Below, one piece after another: positions 25,029 through 32,818 of a DNA stretch of 64,000 nucleotides. Source of the stretch: JBPEWY01 sp052032225 (GTDB lineage Bacteria; Bacteroidota; Bacteroidia; Flavobacteriales; Flavobacteriaceae). Numbering within the stretch: position 1 is the first letter of the stretch; each line of letters opens with the position of its first letter. Made by a program: the position numbers and the translations under genes. The stretch lies in assembly GCA_052032225.1 (NCBI GenBank), contig JBPEWY010000008.1:7474-71473 (forward strand), written 5' to 3'. Under the pieces are notes generated by a model. That model worked only from the letters and a program-made list of their open reading frames with translations. It did not search any database and was not told the DNA's origin.

Positions 25029-26027
25029 TTAGTTAGTATTGTAAGCCCATTTAAGGTAAATAGCTCCCCAGGTAAACCCGCCTCCAAAAGCAGCAAACAC
25101 TAGGTTGTCTCCTTTTTTAAGCTGCTTTTCGTAATCATTAAGCAATAACGGAAGCGTAGCTGAGGTTGTATTACCATATTTTTGAATATTCATCATTACC
25201 TTAGAATCATCTAACCCCATTCTATTGGCGGTAGCATCAATTATTCGCTTGTTAGCTTGGTGTGGTACCAGCCAATTAACATCATCATGAGTTAGATTGT
25301 TTCGTTCCATTATTTTAGCAGACACATCGGCCATGTTAGACACTGCAAACTTAAACACCGTTTTCCCGTCTTGAAAAACATAGTGTTGCTTGTTTTTTAC
25401 CGTTTCTTCTGAAGCCGGAAGTAGTGATCCTCCAGCGTCTATTTTTAAAAATTGCCTGCCAATACCGTCTGTTCGTAAATACTCATCTTTTAACCCTAGC
25501 CCTTCATTATTTGGCTCAAACAAAACTGCTCCTGCTCCATCGCCAAAAATTATACATGTAGTTCTGTCTGTGTAGTCTATAATAGAAGACATTTTATCTG
25601 CTCCTATTAAAAGTACTTTCTTGTAGCGTCCTGATTCTATGTAGCTTGACGCTGTTGACATTCCAAAAAGAAAGCTTGAGCAAGCAGCTTGCAAATCATA
25701 AGAGAATGCATTTGTTGCCCCTATTTGTGAAGCTACATAAGCAGCTGTTGATGCCACGGGCATATCGGGAGTTGCTGTAGCTATTAAAACTAAATCTATT
25801 TCTTTTGGATCTAGGTTTGATTTAGAAAGTAAGTCTTGGGCTGCCTGAATGGCTAAAAAAGAAGTTCCTTTAGAGTCGTCTTTTAAAATTCTACGCTCTT
25901 TAATTCCGGTACGTGTTGTAATCCACTCGTCATTGGTGTCTACCATTGTTTCGAGTATCTGGTTAGTTAACACATAATCCGGCACATACGCCCCTACAGC
26001 GGTAATAGCTGCTGTAACTTTACTCAT
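25029..26027 (-). CDS. fabH: Beta-ketoacyl-ACP synthase III
   Basis: FabH condenses acetyl-CoA (or branched acyl-CoA) with malonyl-ACP to start fatty-acid synthesis. The catalytic triad is C116 in LQAACSSFLFG, H256 in LVPHQANKRI and N286 in KYGNTTSATLP. The length of 332 residues is normal. It reads into accB and accC and so supplies a unit for fatty-acid initiation. A terminator stands between the upstream rpmF and this gene, so fabH probably has its own promoter in the 176-nt gap, but I find only a near-consensus -7 element there. Confidence 0.96.
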   Translation of the reverse strand: MSKVTAAITAVGAYVPDYVLTNQILETMVDTNDEWITTRTGIKERRILKDDSKGTSFLAIQAAQDLLSKSNLDPKEIDLVLIATATPDMPVASTAAYVASQIGATNAFSYDLQAACSSFLFGMSTASSYIESGRYKKVLLIGADKMSSIIDYTDRTTCIIFGDGAGAVLFEPNNEGLGLKDEYLRTDGIGRQFLKIDAGGSLLPASEETVKNKQHYVFQDGKTVFKFAVSNMADVSAKIMERNNLTHDDVNWLVPHQANKRIIDATANRMGLDDSKVMMNIQKYGNTTSATLPLLLNDYEKQLKKGDNLVFAAFGGGFTWGAIYLKWAYNTN

Positions 26028-26144
26028 AGTGTCTCGTGTTTTGTGAAAAAACCCACTAAAATGACTAAAAATTTGTTGAAATTACTAATTTTTAGCCTAA
26101 ATGTGGTGCAAAATAGCGTGTTTTTAAATTCTATAAAAGTTTTA

Positions 26145-26177
26145 AATAAAAAAAACCCTCACTTAAGTGAGAGTTTT
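26145..26177 (-). terminator. Rho-independent terminator between rpmF and fabH
   Basis: The 14-bp palindrome CTCACTTAAGTGAG is extended by partly paired A/T and G/C bases and followed on the minus strand by a long T-run. It lies about 27 nt after the rpmF stop. Confidence 0.8.
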
Positions 26178-26203
26178 AACTTTTTTATGCTCCTAATATA
26201 GTT

Positions 26204-26401
26204 TTAGGCTGCATTTTCGTCTGTATTGTCTATAAGCACCTGCCCTCTGTAGTATAATTTTCCTTCATGCCAGTGTGCTCTGTGGTATAAGTGTGCTTCT
26301 CCGGTTGTTGGATCTATAGCTATTTGTGAAGCACTTGCCTTATAATGAGTTCTTCTTTTATCTCTTCTTGTTTTAGAGACTTTTCTTTTAGGATGTGCCA
26401 T
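26204..26401 (-). CDS. rpmF: 50S ribosomal protein L32
   Basis: L32 is a small basic protein of the large ribosomal subunit. The N-terminus AHPKRKVSKTRRDKRRTHYK is diagnostic. The 65-residue chain lacks the zinc-binding cysteines, as in many Bacteroidota forms (the position after the YK segment is ASASQIAIDPTTG). It lies 12 nt after the DUF177 gene, which is the standard YceD-L32 pair, and upstream of fabH, accB and accC in the same direction. Confidence 0.97.
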   Translation of the reverse strand: MAHPKRKVSKTRRDKRRTHYKASASQIAIDPTTGEAHLYHRAHWHEGKLYYRGQVLIDNTDENAA

Positions 26402-26413
26402 GGTTACTCCTTT

Positions 26414-26953
26414 TTATTTATCTGTTAATAGTTTTTTTAATGCGTCCCAACGGGGATCTGTTTCTTTAATTTCTTCTATTGATTCTGAGTCTTTTACTCC
26501 TAATTCTTCGAGTTTTGTGAGTATATCAGATTGTAAGGTTCCATCTGCAATGCCCGGATGTACTCTTTTAGCCGGAACAGAAAGAACAATCATTTCATAA
26601 ATGTATTGTGCTACATTTATTTGATGCTCTCCGTGAGGGAGAATTAAAATTTCATCATCCTCATCATTATACTCATCACCAAACTTAACAACTATATCTA
26701 AAGAACCGTTAATTATTTGATTATACGGCTCGTTAGTAACATCGCAATTTACATTTACATTGCCTTGCGAGCTAAAATGAAGCTCAAGCATACTGCTGGC
26801 CTTATGTAATTGTAAATTAACCTCAACATTACTTTGGTTAAATTCGGCAAACTCAAAAGCTTCAAAGAACGAATTATCAATTTCAAATTTAAACTGATGA
26901 TTGCCTTGCTTTAAGCCTAAAAAAGGAATATTAAACTCCTTAAACTCTTTCAT
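26414..26953 (-). CDS. yceD: YceD/DUF177 family protein
   Basis: The 179-residue acidic protein belongs to the DUF177 family. Members are encoded directly before rpmF in most bacteria and have been linked to 23S rRNA accumulation or large-subunit maturation. The core includes VNVNCDVTNEPYNQ (about 66-79) and the characteristic LPHGEHQINVAQYIYEM segment (about 105-121), followed by SVPAKRVHP and the DPRWDALKKLL C-terminal motif, which is the family hallmark. There is no signal peptide. The rpmF start is 12 nt after its stop, so the two are cotranscribed. Identification rests on motif and synteny. The gene symbol follows the E. coli name. Confidence 0.9.
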   Translation of the reverse strand: MKEFKEFNIPFLGLKQGNHQFKFEIDNSFFEAFEFAEFNQSNVEVNLQLHKASSMLELHFSSQGNVNVNCDVTNEPYNQIINGSLDIVVKFGDEYNDEDDEILILPHGEHQINVAQYIYEMIVLSVPAKRVHPGIADGTLQSDILTKLEELGVKDSESIEEIKETDPRWDALKKLLTDK

Positions 26954-26995
26954 GTCAGCTCAGTTTAAAGCCCTCACTTACAGCAAAGGCGGGTG

Positions 26996-27003
26996 CAAAG
27001 ATA
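26996..27003 (-). promoter_or_regulatory. Putative -7 promoter element for yceD-rpmF
   Basis: The minus strand reads TATCTTTG, an exact TAnnTTTG match, 43 nt upstream of the yceD start, in the gap after pdxA. Confidence 0.5.
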
Positions 27004-27053
27004 TACATTTTTGATTATTTTGCTAATCTTATCAACATATTTTTTAACAGCTT

Positions 27054-28094
27054 TTACTGCGATAGTTTTGGGAGCGGACTTTGACTTATTTCTTTATACT
27101 CTTCTCTGTTTTTAAAAACTTGAAGTGCTAAAAATAATGCCTCTTTAAAAGAGTTGTTGTCTGCCTTGCCTTGCCCGGCAATTTCATATGCAGTGCCGTG
27201 ATCTGGTGATGTTCTTACTTTAGATAATCCGGCAGTAAAATTAACACCATGACCAAAAGAGAGCGTTTTAAACGGTATTAATCCTTGGTCGTGGTAGGCT
27301 GCTAAAATAGCATCGAACTTTTTGTAATTGTCTGATGCAAAAAAGCTATCGGCAGAATATGGACCATAAACAAGCTGTCCGGTTTCTTGTATTCGCTCTA
27401 TGGTTGGTATTAAAATCTTCTGATCTTCATTCCCGATGGTTCCATTATCTCCGCTATGCGGGTTAATTCCTAAAATAGCTATTTTAGGTTTTCTAATTTT
27501 AAAATCTTGTTGCAACGATTGTGTAACAATAGCTACTTTTTTCTCTACAAGCTCAGGTGTAATAACCTCGGCAACATCTTTAACAGGAATATGATCTGTT
27601 AGTAACCCTACTCTCAAGTTTTCTGCCACCATTAGCATTAAACTCTCTCCTTCTAACTCTTTAGCTAAGTAGTCTGTGTGCCCCGGAAAAGTAAAGGTTT
27701 CTGATTGCACATTATTTTTATTAATGGGTGCTGTAACCAAAACATCTACTTCATTATTTTTTAATGCTTGTGTAGCTGCTTGTAATGATTTTACAGCATA
27801 CAATCCGCTTTCTTTAGTTGCTTTACCAAACTCTATTTTTGGGGTGTCTCTCCAAACATTTACAACATTTATTTTACCCAGAACAATTTTAGATGCTTTA
27901 TCTACCCCTGTATAATTGATATTAATATTAAGTGCTTTACGTTGGTGCGATATAGTTTTGGTAGAAGCAAAAAGCACCGGCGTACAAAAATCTAACATTC
28001 TGGAGTCTTCAAATGTTTTTAAAATAACTTCGCATCCAACACCATTTAAATCACCAATAGATATTCCAACTCGTATTTTTTGTCCGTCACTCAT
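27054..28094 (-). CDS. pdxA: 4-hydroxythreonine-4-phosphate dehydrogenase
   Basis: PdxA oxidises 4-phosphohydroxy-L-threonine with NAD for pyridoxal-5'-phosphate synthesis in the DXP-dependent route. The N-terminus IRVGISIGDLNGVGCEVIL is typical. The metal-binding segments are present as FPGHTDYLA (about 134-142), HDQGLIPFK (about 269-277) and the signature SPDHGTAYEIAG (about 305-316). The 346-residue length is normal. It is divergent from ribE across 63 nt containing two near-consensus promoter elements. The Bacteroidota PdxA is often paired with PdxJ, which is not in this window. Confidence 0.96.
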   Translation of the reverse strand: MSDGQKIRVGISIGDLNGVGCEVILKTFEDSRMLDFCTPVLFASTKTISHQRKALNININYTGVDKASKIVLGKINVVNVWRDTPKIEFGKATKESGLYAVKSLQAATQALKNNEVDVLVTAPINKNNVQSETFTFPGHTDYLAKELEGESLMLMVAENLRVGLLTDHIPVKDVAEVITPELVEKKVAIVTQSLQQDFKIRKPKIAILGINPHSGDNGTIGNEDQKILIPTIERIQETGQLVYGPYSADSFFASDNYKKFDAILAAYHDQGLIPFKTLSFGHGVNFTAGLSKVRTSPDHGTAYEIAGQGKADNNSFKEALFLALQVFKNREEYKEISQSPLPKLSQ

Positions 28095-28157
28095 ATTGTT
28101 AACCCTTAATGTTTAACTTTACACCGTAAAAGTAAGTAATAAATTATACCTAATAAG

Positions 28158-28751
28158 ATGTTTACCGGCATAATTGAAACCACTGCAAAGGTAATAGCTA
28201 TTACTCCCGAAGGCAAAAATTTACATTTTACCTTTTCGTCTCCTATTACTAACGAGCTTAAAATAGACCAAAGCGTAGCTCATAATGGTGTTTGTTTAAC
28301 TGTAGTTTCTATAGAAAACGATTGTTACACGGTTACTGCAATAGACGAAACGTTACGTAAAACCAATCTTGGAAATCTTGCTGTTGGCGATTTTGTTAAT
28401 ATTGAGCGCGCCATGAAGTTGGGTGATAGGTTAGACGGGCACATTGTGCAAGGGCATATAGACCAAACTGCTGTTTGTAAAGGTATAGAGCCGCAAGATG
28501 GTAGTTATATTTTTACTTTTGAGTATGATACCGCTTCGGGTAACGTAACCATAGAAAAAGGCTCTATTACTGTAGATGGTGTTAGTTTAACCGTGTTTAA
28601 CGCTAAAAAAAACAGTTTTAGCGTAGCAATTATTCCTTATACTTTTGAGCATACCAACTTTAAAAATTACACCATTGGAAGTGTGGTTAATTTAGAGTTT
28701 GATGTTATTGGGAAATATGTGGCCAGGTTAATGAATAAGGAATCACTTTAA
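28158..28751 (+). CDS. ribE: Riboflavin synthase alpha chain
   Basis: The enzyme dismutates two 6,7-dimethyl-8-ribityllumazine molecules to riboflavin plus a pyrimidine. The N-terminus MFTGIIETTAKV is diagnostic. Two homologous lumazine-binding barrels are seen (about 1-97 and 98-197), with matching segments VAHNGVCLTV and ITVDGVSLTV. The C-terminal helix for trimer formation is LEFDVIGKYVARLM. The length, 197 residues, is normal. It is divergent from pdxA, and its 3' end overlaps by 4 nt the stop of the plug-TPR gene on the other strand. Some annotations call this gene ribC. Confidence 0.96.
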   Translation: MFTGIIETTAKVIAITPEGKNLHFTFSSPITNELKIDQSVAHNGVCLTVVSIENDCYTVTAIDETLRKTNLGNLAVGDFVNIERAMKLGDRLDGHIVQGHIDQTAVCKGIEPQDGSYIFTFEYDTASGNVTIEKGSITVDGVSLTVFNAKKNSFSVAIIPYTFEHTNFKNYTIGSVVNLEFDVIGKYVARLMNKESL

Positions 28752-30502
28752 GGCTTTAAGCTTTCCATTTTGCTTTTATTTATTTTAAGTAGTGTTATTT
28801 TATTTTCTGTTGGAAAAAGTTTAACAACTTTGACTTCTTTTTTTTCGTTAGGTTTTCCCCAATTATAATATGTTGTTAGTTTAAAAAAGGTAGGGTCGTT
28901 TTTCTTGTTGCCAAAATAATTAATGTTAATTAGCCAATCTCCAGCTCCAACTTCATCAATGAAAAAATCTTTACTGGAATATCCTCTTTCTTTTTCGTCT
29001 AATATTCTCGATTCATTTGCGTGTAATGTGTGTTCAAAAGTATACACTCGTTGATCTGGACTAACAAATTCAAGGTCAAATTCAGCTTCAGAGGTGTTCC
29101 ACTCTAAAACAAACCTTATATCTTTTGTAAAATCCTCTATTGTTTGATTTACCGGGACAAAATTCTCTTTAATATTAGATTGGGCGTTTCTTTTATAATA
29201 AAGCCATTCCATTTCATTAAAAATTAACTGCCCGATTCCTTCATCAGATACTGTGTTTTTTTGTAAAATGTAAGACATGTATAGCCTCCATGCTTTACTG
29301 AAGTTGTTATAATCAGCATAAGAATGAGCTAAATCTCTATATGATTGTTTATAAGTTGGTCTGAGTTTAAATATTTTTTGGTACAGGTTTACTGCTTCAA
29401 ACCTGAGCCCTAATTCTTGCATTTGATATGCTGACGCTTTTAAAATTTCAGGGTTTTCACTGTTTTTCTCAATTACTTCATTTAATATAGAAAGTGTGGC
29501 TTGCCTATCGTTAAACTTATTGAATAGTCTTTTGGCTGCTTCTATTTTATAAAAATAAGCATCGTTTTTAAGCTCGTTATTATATATAGATAGTGCTTGT
29601 GCTTTAGTTGTTGCTTTACTAATGTTTGCTAAACTACTGTTTATTAAAAGTGAGTCTAAGTTTTTTTGTTTAGCATCTCCATAATAAAACTCTTTATTTA
29701 AGTACTTGTTAGCTGTTTTTTTTCCTTTTTGACCTCCTCCTGCTACAGCTCCGTAATGTGTTTCTACTACAATTACTCCACCGGCTCCTAAAGTCCCATA
29801 TTTATTTGTTGCAGCTAATCCTCTTAACGCATAAACTCGTTTTATTTGACTCAAATCTAATATAGGTTCGTTAGCCGAAAAAACACCATCTACTTCCCAA
29901 CCTACAGGATAATCTTGAGTTATAGACATAGAGTTTCCGCGAAGGTAGGCTTTACCACTAAACATATCTACTTGAAAGCCCGGCATTTTCCCTCTTAAAG
30001 CCTCGCTTAGTGAGGGGTAAGCATTATTTATTTCGTTTCCTTCTACAATAGAAACAGCGTAACCCGCCCTTTTTGGGTCAATTTTACCTCTAGACGTTTC
30101 AAAATCTTTATCGGCTATAACAGATTTTACAATTTTTCTTCCATCACTTACCGTTACTATAACCTCTACCTCATCCAGTTCATTCGCCTGGTCTATCATT
30201 TTAATATCTAATTGCCGGGTGATGTCTTCTATAATTATAGAAACCGTTTTGAGCCCGATGTGGCTAAATTGAATTAAATCTCCATTTTTTGCTTTAATAG
30301 AATACTGCCCGTTAGCTAAAGAAACTGTTCCTTTTTTAGTGTCTGTATTATAGATTGAGACATTTTTTAAAGGGGCGCCTAAGTAAAACACTATTCCTTT
30401 TATTTCTCTTTCAATATTAGTTTGAGAAAATAATTTATTTGAAATACCTAAGAATAATACAATAGTTATTATTAAAAGGCTATATGTTTTTTTAATTAAC
30501 AT
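28748..30502 (-). CDS. Exported protein with regulatory-like, TonB-plug-like and TPR regions but no barrel
   Basis: The 584-residue chain has a signal peptide (about 1-27, ending LFSQ) and a carboxypeptidase-regulatory-like domain (about 33-112, with NGQYSIKAKNGDLIQFSHIG). A plug-like domain follows (about 145-255) carrying ALRGKMPGFQVD and the YGTLGAGGVIVVET close. In SusC or TonB receptors a 500-700 residue barrel would come next. Here instead there are helical repeats (about 285-430, TPR-like: YKQSYRDLAHSYADY) and a beta-rich C-terminal domain (about 455-575, EFDLEFVSPDQRVYTFEH) resembling DUF2135. It may be a periplasmic or outer-membrane sensor-type protein. It is convergent with ribE. 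The order of domains is read directly, but the role is not known. Confidence 0.7.
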   Translation of the reverse strand: MLIKKTYSLLIITIVLFLGISNKLFSQTNIEREIKGIVFYLGAPLKNVSIYNTDTKKGTVSLANGQYSIKAKNGDLIQFSHIGLKTVSIIIEDITRQLDIKMIDQANELDEVEVIVTVSDGRKIVKSVIADKDFETSRGKIDPKRAGYAVSIVEGNEINNAYPSLSEALRGKMPGFQVDMFSGKAYLRGNSMSITQDYPVGWEVDGVFSANEPILDLSQIKRVYALRGLAATNKYGTLGAGGVIVVETHYGAVAGGGQKGKKTANKYLNKEFYYGDAKQKNLDSLLINSSLANISKATTKAQALSIYNNELKNDAYFYKIEAAKRLFNKFNDRQATLSILNEVIEKNSENPEILKASAYQMQELGLRFEAVNLYQKIFKLRPTYKQSYRDLAHSYADYNNFSKAWRLYMSYILQKNTVSDEGIGQLIFNEMEWLYYKRNAQSNIKENFVPVNQTIEDFTKDIRFVLEWNTSEAEFDLEFVSPDQRVYTFEHTLHANESRILDEKERGYSSKDFFIDEVGAGDWLININYFGNKKNDPTFFKLTTYYNWGKPNEKKEVKVVKLFPTENKITLLKINKSKMESLKP

Positions 30503-30584
30503 TTAAAACAGATAATTAAGTATTTATCCTTTTTTTTTAAGACTATTAATATACTAAAAGTAAGTATATAAACCTGTTAAAAAC

Positions 30585-30615
30585 AAAAAACCCTCAGAAT
30601 ATCTGAGGGTTTTTT
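30585..30615 (-). terminator. Rho-independent terminator after the CAU tRNA
   Basis: A 13-bp stem, AAAAAACCCTCAG with its complement and a 4-5 nt loop, is T-rich at both ends. It lies 3 nt after the tRNA on the minus strand and could also act rightward. Confidence 0.8.
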
Positions 30616-30618
30616 AAG

Positions 30619-30692
30619 TGGTCCCACCTGGGCTCGAACCAGGGACCCCTTGATTATGAGTCAAGTGCTCTAACCAACTGAGCTATAGGACC
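30619..30692 (-). tRNA. tRNA with CAU anticodon (tRNA-Ile2 or elongator tRNA-Met)
   Basis: A complete 74-nt cloverleaf reads on the minus strand: acceptor GGTCCTA/TGGGACC, D arm GCTC...GAGC, anticodon stem CTTGA/TCAAG with loop CTCATAA (anticodon CAU), T arm CCTGG-TTCGAGC-CCAGG and discriminator A. The 3' CCA is not encoded. CAU can mean methionine or, after lysidine modification by TilS, the isoleucine codon AUA. The pairs C4-G69 and C5-G68 in the acceptor are features that TilS recognises in E. coli, which leans toward tRNA-Ile2, but I cannot exclude elongator Met. Confidence 0.9.
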
Positions 30693-30749
30693 CGAAAATT
30701 GGGATGCAATATTACTACATATTTTAAAATGCTGCAAGCATTTTTAGCA

Positions 30750-31154
30750 CTATTGCTTAATTTCTTGACAAAGCTCTACTAACACTCCGTTAGTGCTTTT
30801 AGGGTGTAAAAATACAACCTTTTTATTATCAGCCCCTTTTTTAGGTGTTTCGTTTAAAATTACAAAACCTTCTGCTTTTAATCGTTGCACTTCTTGCTCA
30901 ATATCATCAACATCAAAAGCAATATGATGTATACCTTCTCCTTTTTTTTCTATAAACTTAGCTATCGGGCTATCTGGATTGGTAGCCTCTAACAACTCTA
31001 TTTTGCTTTCTCCTATTTTAAAAAAAGATGTTTTTACTCCTTCACTTTCTACACTTTCTATTTTATAATGCTCAGCTCCTAACAATTGCTTAAATAATTT
31101 GTTAGAAGCTTCTAAATTTTTTACCGCTATTCCTAAGTGTTCAATTTTTTTCAT
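30750..31154 (-). CDS. mce: Methylmalonyl-CoA epimerase
   Basis: The enzyme interconverts (2R)- and (2S)-methylmalonyl-CoA between propionyl-CoA carboxylase or methylmalonyl-CoA mutase steps. It is a vicinal-oxygen-chelate protein of 134 residues with metal ligands H6 in IEHLGIAV, H78-H79 region in GEGIHHIAFDVDD, and a glutamate in NGVLVELCQ near the end. I chose the ATG at 31154 (MKKIEHLGIAV), the family start. An in-frame extension to 31337 would add 61 non-homologous residues that run antiparallel to rbfA, and was rejected. A -7 element lies 26 nt upstream. The mutase genes are not in this window. Confidence 0.92.
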   Translation of the reverse strand: MKKIEHLGIAVKNLEASNKLFKQLLGAEHYKIESVESEGVKTSFFKIGESKIELLEATNPDSPIAKFIEKKGEGIHHIAFDVDDIEQEVQRLKAEGFVILNETPKKGADNKKVVFLHPKSTNGVLVELCQEIKQ

Positions 31155-31179
31155 GTTTACTAACTTTGCTTTACTACTG

Positions 31180-31187
31180 CAAAAGTA
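31180..31187 (-). promoter_or_regulatory. Putative -7 promoter element for mce
   Basis: The minus strand reads TACTTTTG, an exact TAnnTTTG match, 26 nt upstream of the mce ATG. Confidence 0.5.
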
Positions 31188-31209
31188 CGATGTACTGTAA
31201 ATATAATTG

Positions 31210-31217
31210 TATTTTTG
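31210..31217 (+). promoter_or_regulatory. Putative -7 promoter element for rbfA
   Basis: TATTTTTG matches TAnnTTTG exactly, only 4 nt before the rbfA ATG, which would give a leaderless transcript. A second match, TAACTTTG, lies at 31161-31168 and could be the true element with a longer leader. Confidence 0.4.
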
Positions 31218-31221
31218 TGCC

Positions 31222-31614
31222 ATGGAAAGCAACAGACAGAAAAAAATTGCCGGAGTTATACAGCGCGATTTAGCCGAAGTGCTGCAACGTGCTCTTTTAG
31301 ACAGTGGGATAACAGGTGTTTTAATCTCGGTTACCAAAGTTAGCGTAACTGCCGACTTGTCTATTGCAAAAGCCTATTTAAGTTTTTTCCCTACTGATAA
31401 AGCCTCTGAGCTTATAAAAGAGATAAAAGCCGTGCAACCATCTATTAGGCATGAGCTGGCTCAACGCACCAAACACCAGTTAAGGCGCATGCCAGAACTG
31501 TTGTTTTATGTTGATGATTCTATAGAATATATTGATAAAATTGAGCAATCTCTGAAAGGAGATGAGAATCCTATTAAAAACCCAGATTTGTTAGATAAAA
31601 GAAAGAAATCATAG
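31222..31614 (+). CDS. rbfA: 30S ribosome-binding factor RbfA
   Basis: RbfA binds the 30S subunit and aids 16S rRNA 5'-end maturation, especially in the cold. The KH-like fold is recognisable from RQKKIAGVIQRDLAEVLQRA at the N-terminus and RHELAQRTKHQLRRMPELLFYVDDS (about residues 80-104), which holds the conserved LRRMPEL...F. The start is the ATG at 31222 (MESNRQKKIAG). The upstream ATG at 31207 falls within the promoter element. The chain is 130 residues, slightly longer than in E. coli only by its C-terminal basic tail. A permease gene follows within 3 nt. Confidence 0.94.
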   Translation: MESNRQKKIAGVIQRDLAEVLQRALLDSGITGVLISVTKVSVTADLSIAKAYLSFFPTDKASELIKEIKAVQPSIRHELAQRTKHQLRRMPELLFYVDDSIEYIDKIEQSLKGDENPIKNPDLLDKRKKS

Positions 31615-31617
31615 CGG

Positions 31618-32817
31618 TTGTATTTTCCATTTTACATAGCCAAAAGATACCTGGTATCTAAAAGTTCGCAAAATGCCATTAACATAATCAATAAAATTAC
31701 ATTTTTAGTAATTGTTATTGGTGCTGCTTCTTTATTTATTGTGCTTTCTGGTTTTGCCGGACTAAAAACATTTAGTTTATCGTTTACTAACAAATTTGAC
31801 CCCGACTTAAAAATAGTGCCTGCTCAAGGCAAGTTTTTTTCTGTTACAGAACAACATAAACAACAGCTTAGTAATGTTGAAGGAGTAGCATCTTTTGCTG
31901 AAGAAATAGAGGAGCGTATTTTATTATCTTTTAAACAAAAAAATCAACCTGCCTATTTAAAAGGTGTTCCGGAGCATTATAATACTGTAATTGCAACAGA
32001 CAGTATTATGTATTATGGTAATTGGTTAGCTATTGATCAAGCCAATGTGGTTGCAGGTTTAGGCATAGCTAACAGCTTAGGGCTTGCAGTGAATGATTAT
32101 TTAAATCCGTTGGTTATTTTGGCCCCCAAACCCGGAACCGGTTTTTTAACAGGGCAAGCAAAACCTTATAACGAGTTAAATGTTGTTGTTAGTGGAGTAT
32201 ATTCTTTAAACGAAGAACTTGATAAAAAATACTTGTTTGCTCCTTTAAATCTTGTTAGAGTATTGCTTGAAAAAGATAGCACACAAATAACCGGCATTAA
32301 CATAAAATTACATTCGGAAGTTGATGAGGCTTTGGTTAAAAAAACCCTTCAAAATATTTTTTCTGATGCAGTAATTATTAAAAACAGAGCAGAACTCAAT
32401 GAAGCATTATACAAAATGCTAAATACAGAGAATTTAGCTACTTACTTAATTTTTACACTTGTTTTAATAATAGCGCTTTTTAATGTAATTGGGGCAGTAA
32501 TAATGATGGTGTTAGATAAAAAAGAAAATTTAAAAACGCTTTATAGCTTAGGAACTCCAATACAACAACTAAAACAAATATTCTTTTTACAAGGCTTTCT
32601 TGTTTCTATATTAGGTGGTGCTTTAGGTATTGTAATCGGTGTTGCTTTAGTTGGCTCACAACAACTATGGGGCTGGTTAAAAATTACCCCTTCGCTTGCG
32701 TATCCGGTAGAAATAAAAATAACCAACATTATTATTGTGTTGGTTACTATTAGTGTTTTAGGGTATGTATCTGCAAAAATAGCGTCCGGCAGAATTTCTA
32801 AACGGTTGCTACAATAA
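31618..32817 (+). CDS. FtsX-type ABC transporter permease (LolC/LolE-like)
   Basis: The 399-residue protein has an N-terminal transmembrane helix (about 22-47), a large periplasmic MacB-PCD-type domain (about 48-265), and three C-terminal helices (about 268-300, 318-350 and 365-390) with the FtsX signature LIIALFNVIGAVIMMVLDKKENLKTLYSLG. This is the LolC/E organisation, so it may take part in lipoprotein release from the inner membrane. The start codon is TTG at 31618, giving a normal family N-terminus (FPFYIAKRYL) only 3 nt after the rbfA stop. No ATG lies in a better place. The ATPase subunit is not adjacent. The coupling with rbfA is striking but occurs in other flavobacteria as far as I recall. 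Confidence 0.88.
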   Translation: MYFPFYIAKRYLVSKSSQNAINIINKITFLVIVIGAASLFIVLSGFAGLKTFSLSFTNKFDPDLKIVPAQGKFFSVTEQHKQQLSNVEGVASFAEEIEERILLSFKQKNQPAYLKGVPEHYNTVIATDSIMYYGNWLAIDQANVVAGLGIANSLGLAVNDYLNPLVILAPKPGTGFLTGQAKPYNELNVVVSGVYSLNEELDKKYLFAPLNLVRVLLEKDSTQITGINIKLHSEVDEALVKKTLQNIFSDAVIIKNRAELNEALYKMLNTENLATYLIFTLVLIIALFNVIGAVIMMVLDKKENLKTLYSLGTPIQQLKQIFFLQGFLVSILGGALGIVIGVALVGSQQLWGWLKITPSLAYPVEIKITNIIIVLVTISVLGYVSAKIASGRISKRLLQ

Positions 32818-32818
32818 C

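Noticed and set aside
31155..31337. N-terminal extension of methylmalonyl-CoA epimerase
   Set aside because: The extra 61 residues are antiparallel to rbfA coding sequence. The family start MKKIEHLGIAV is at 31154.
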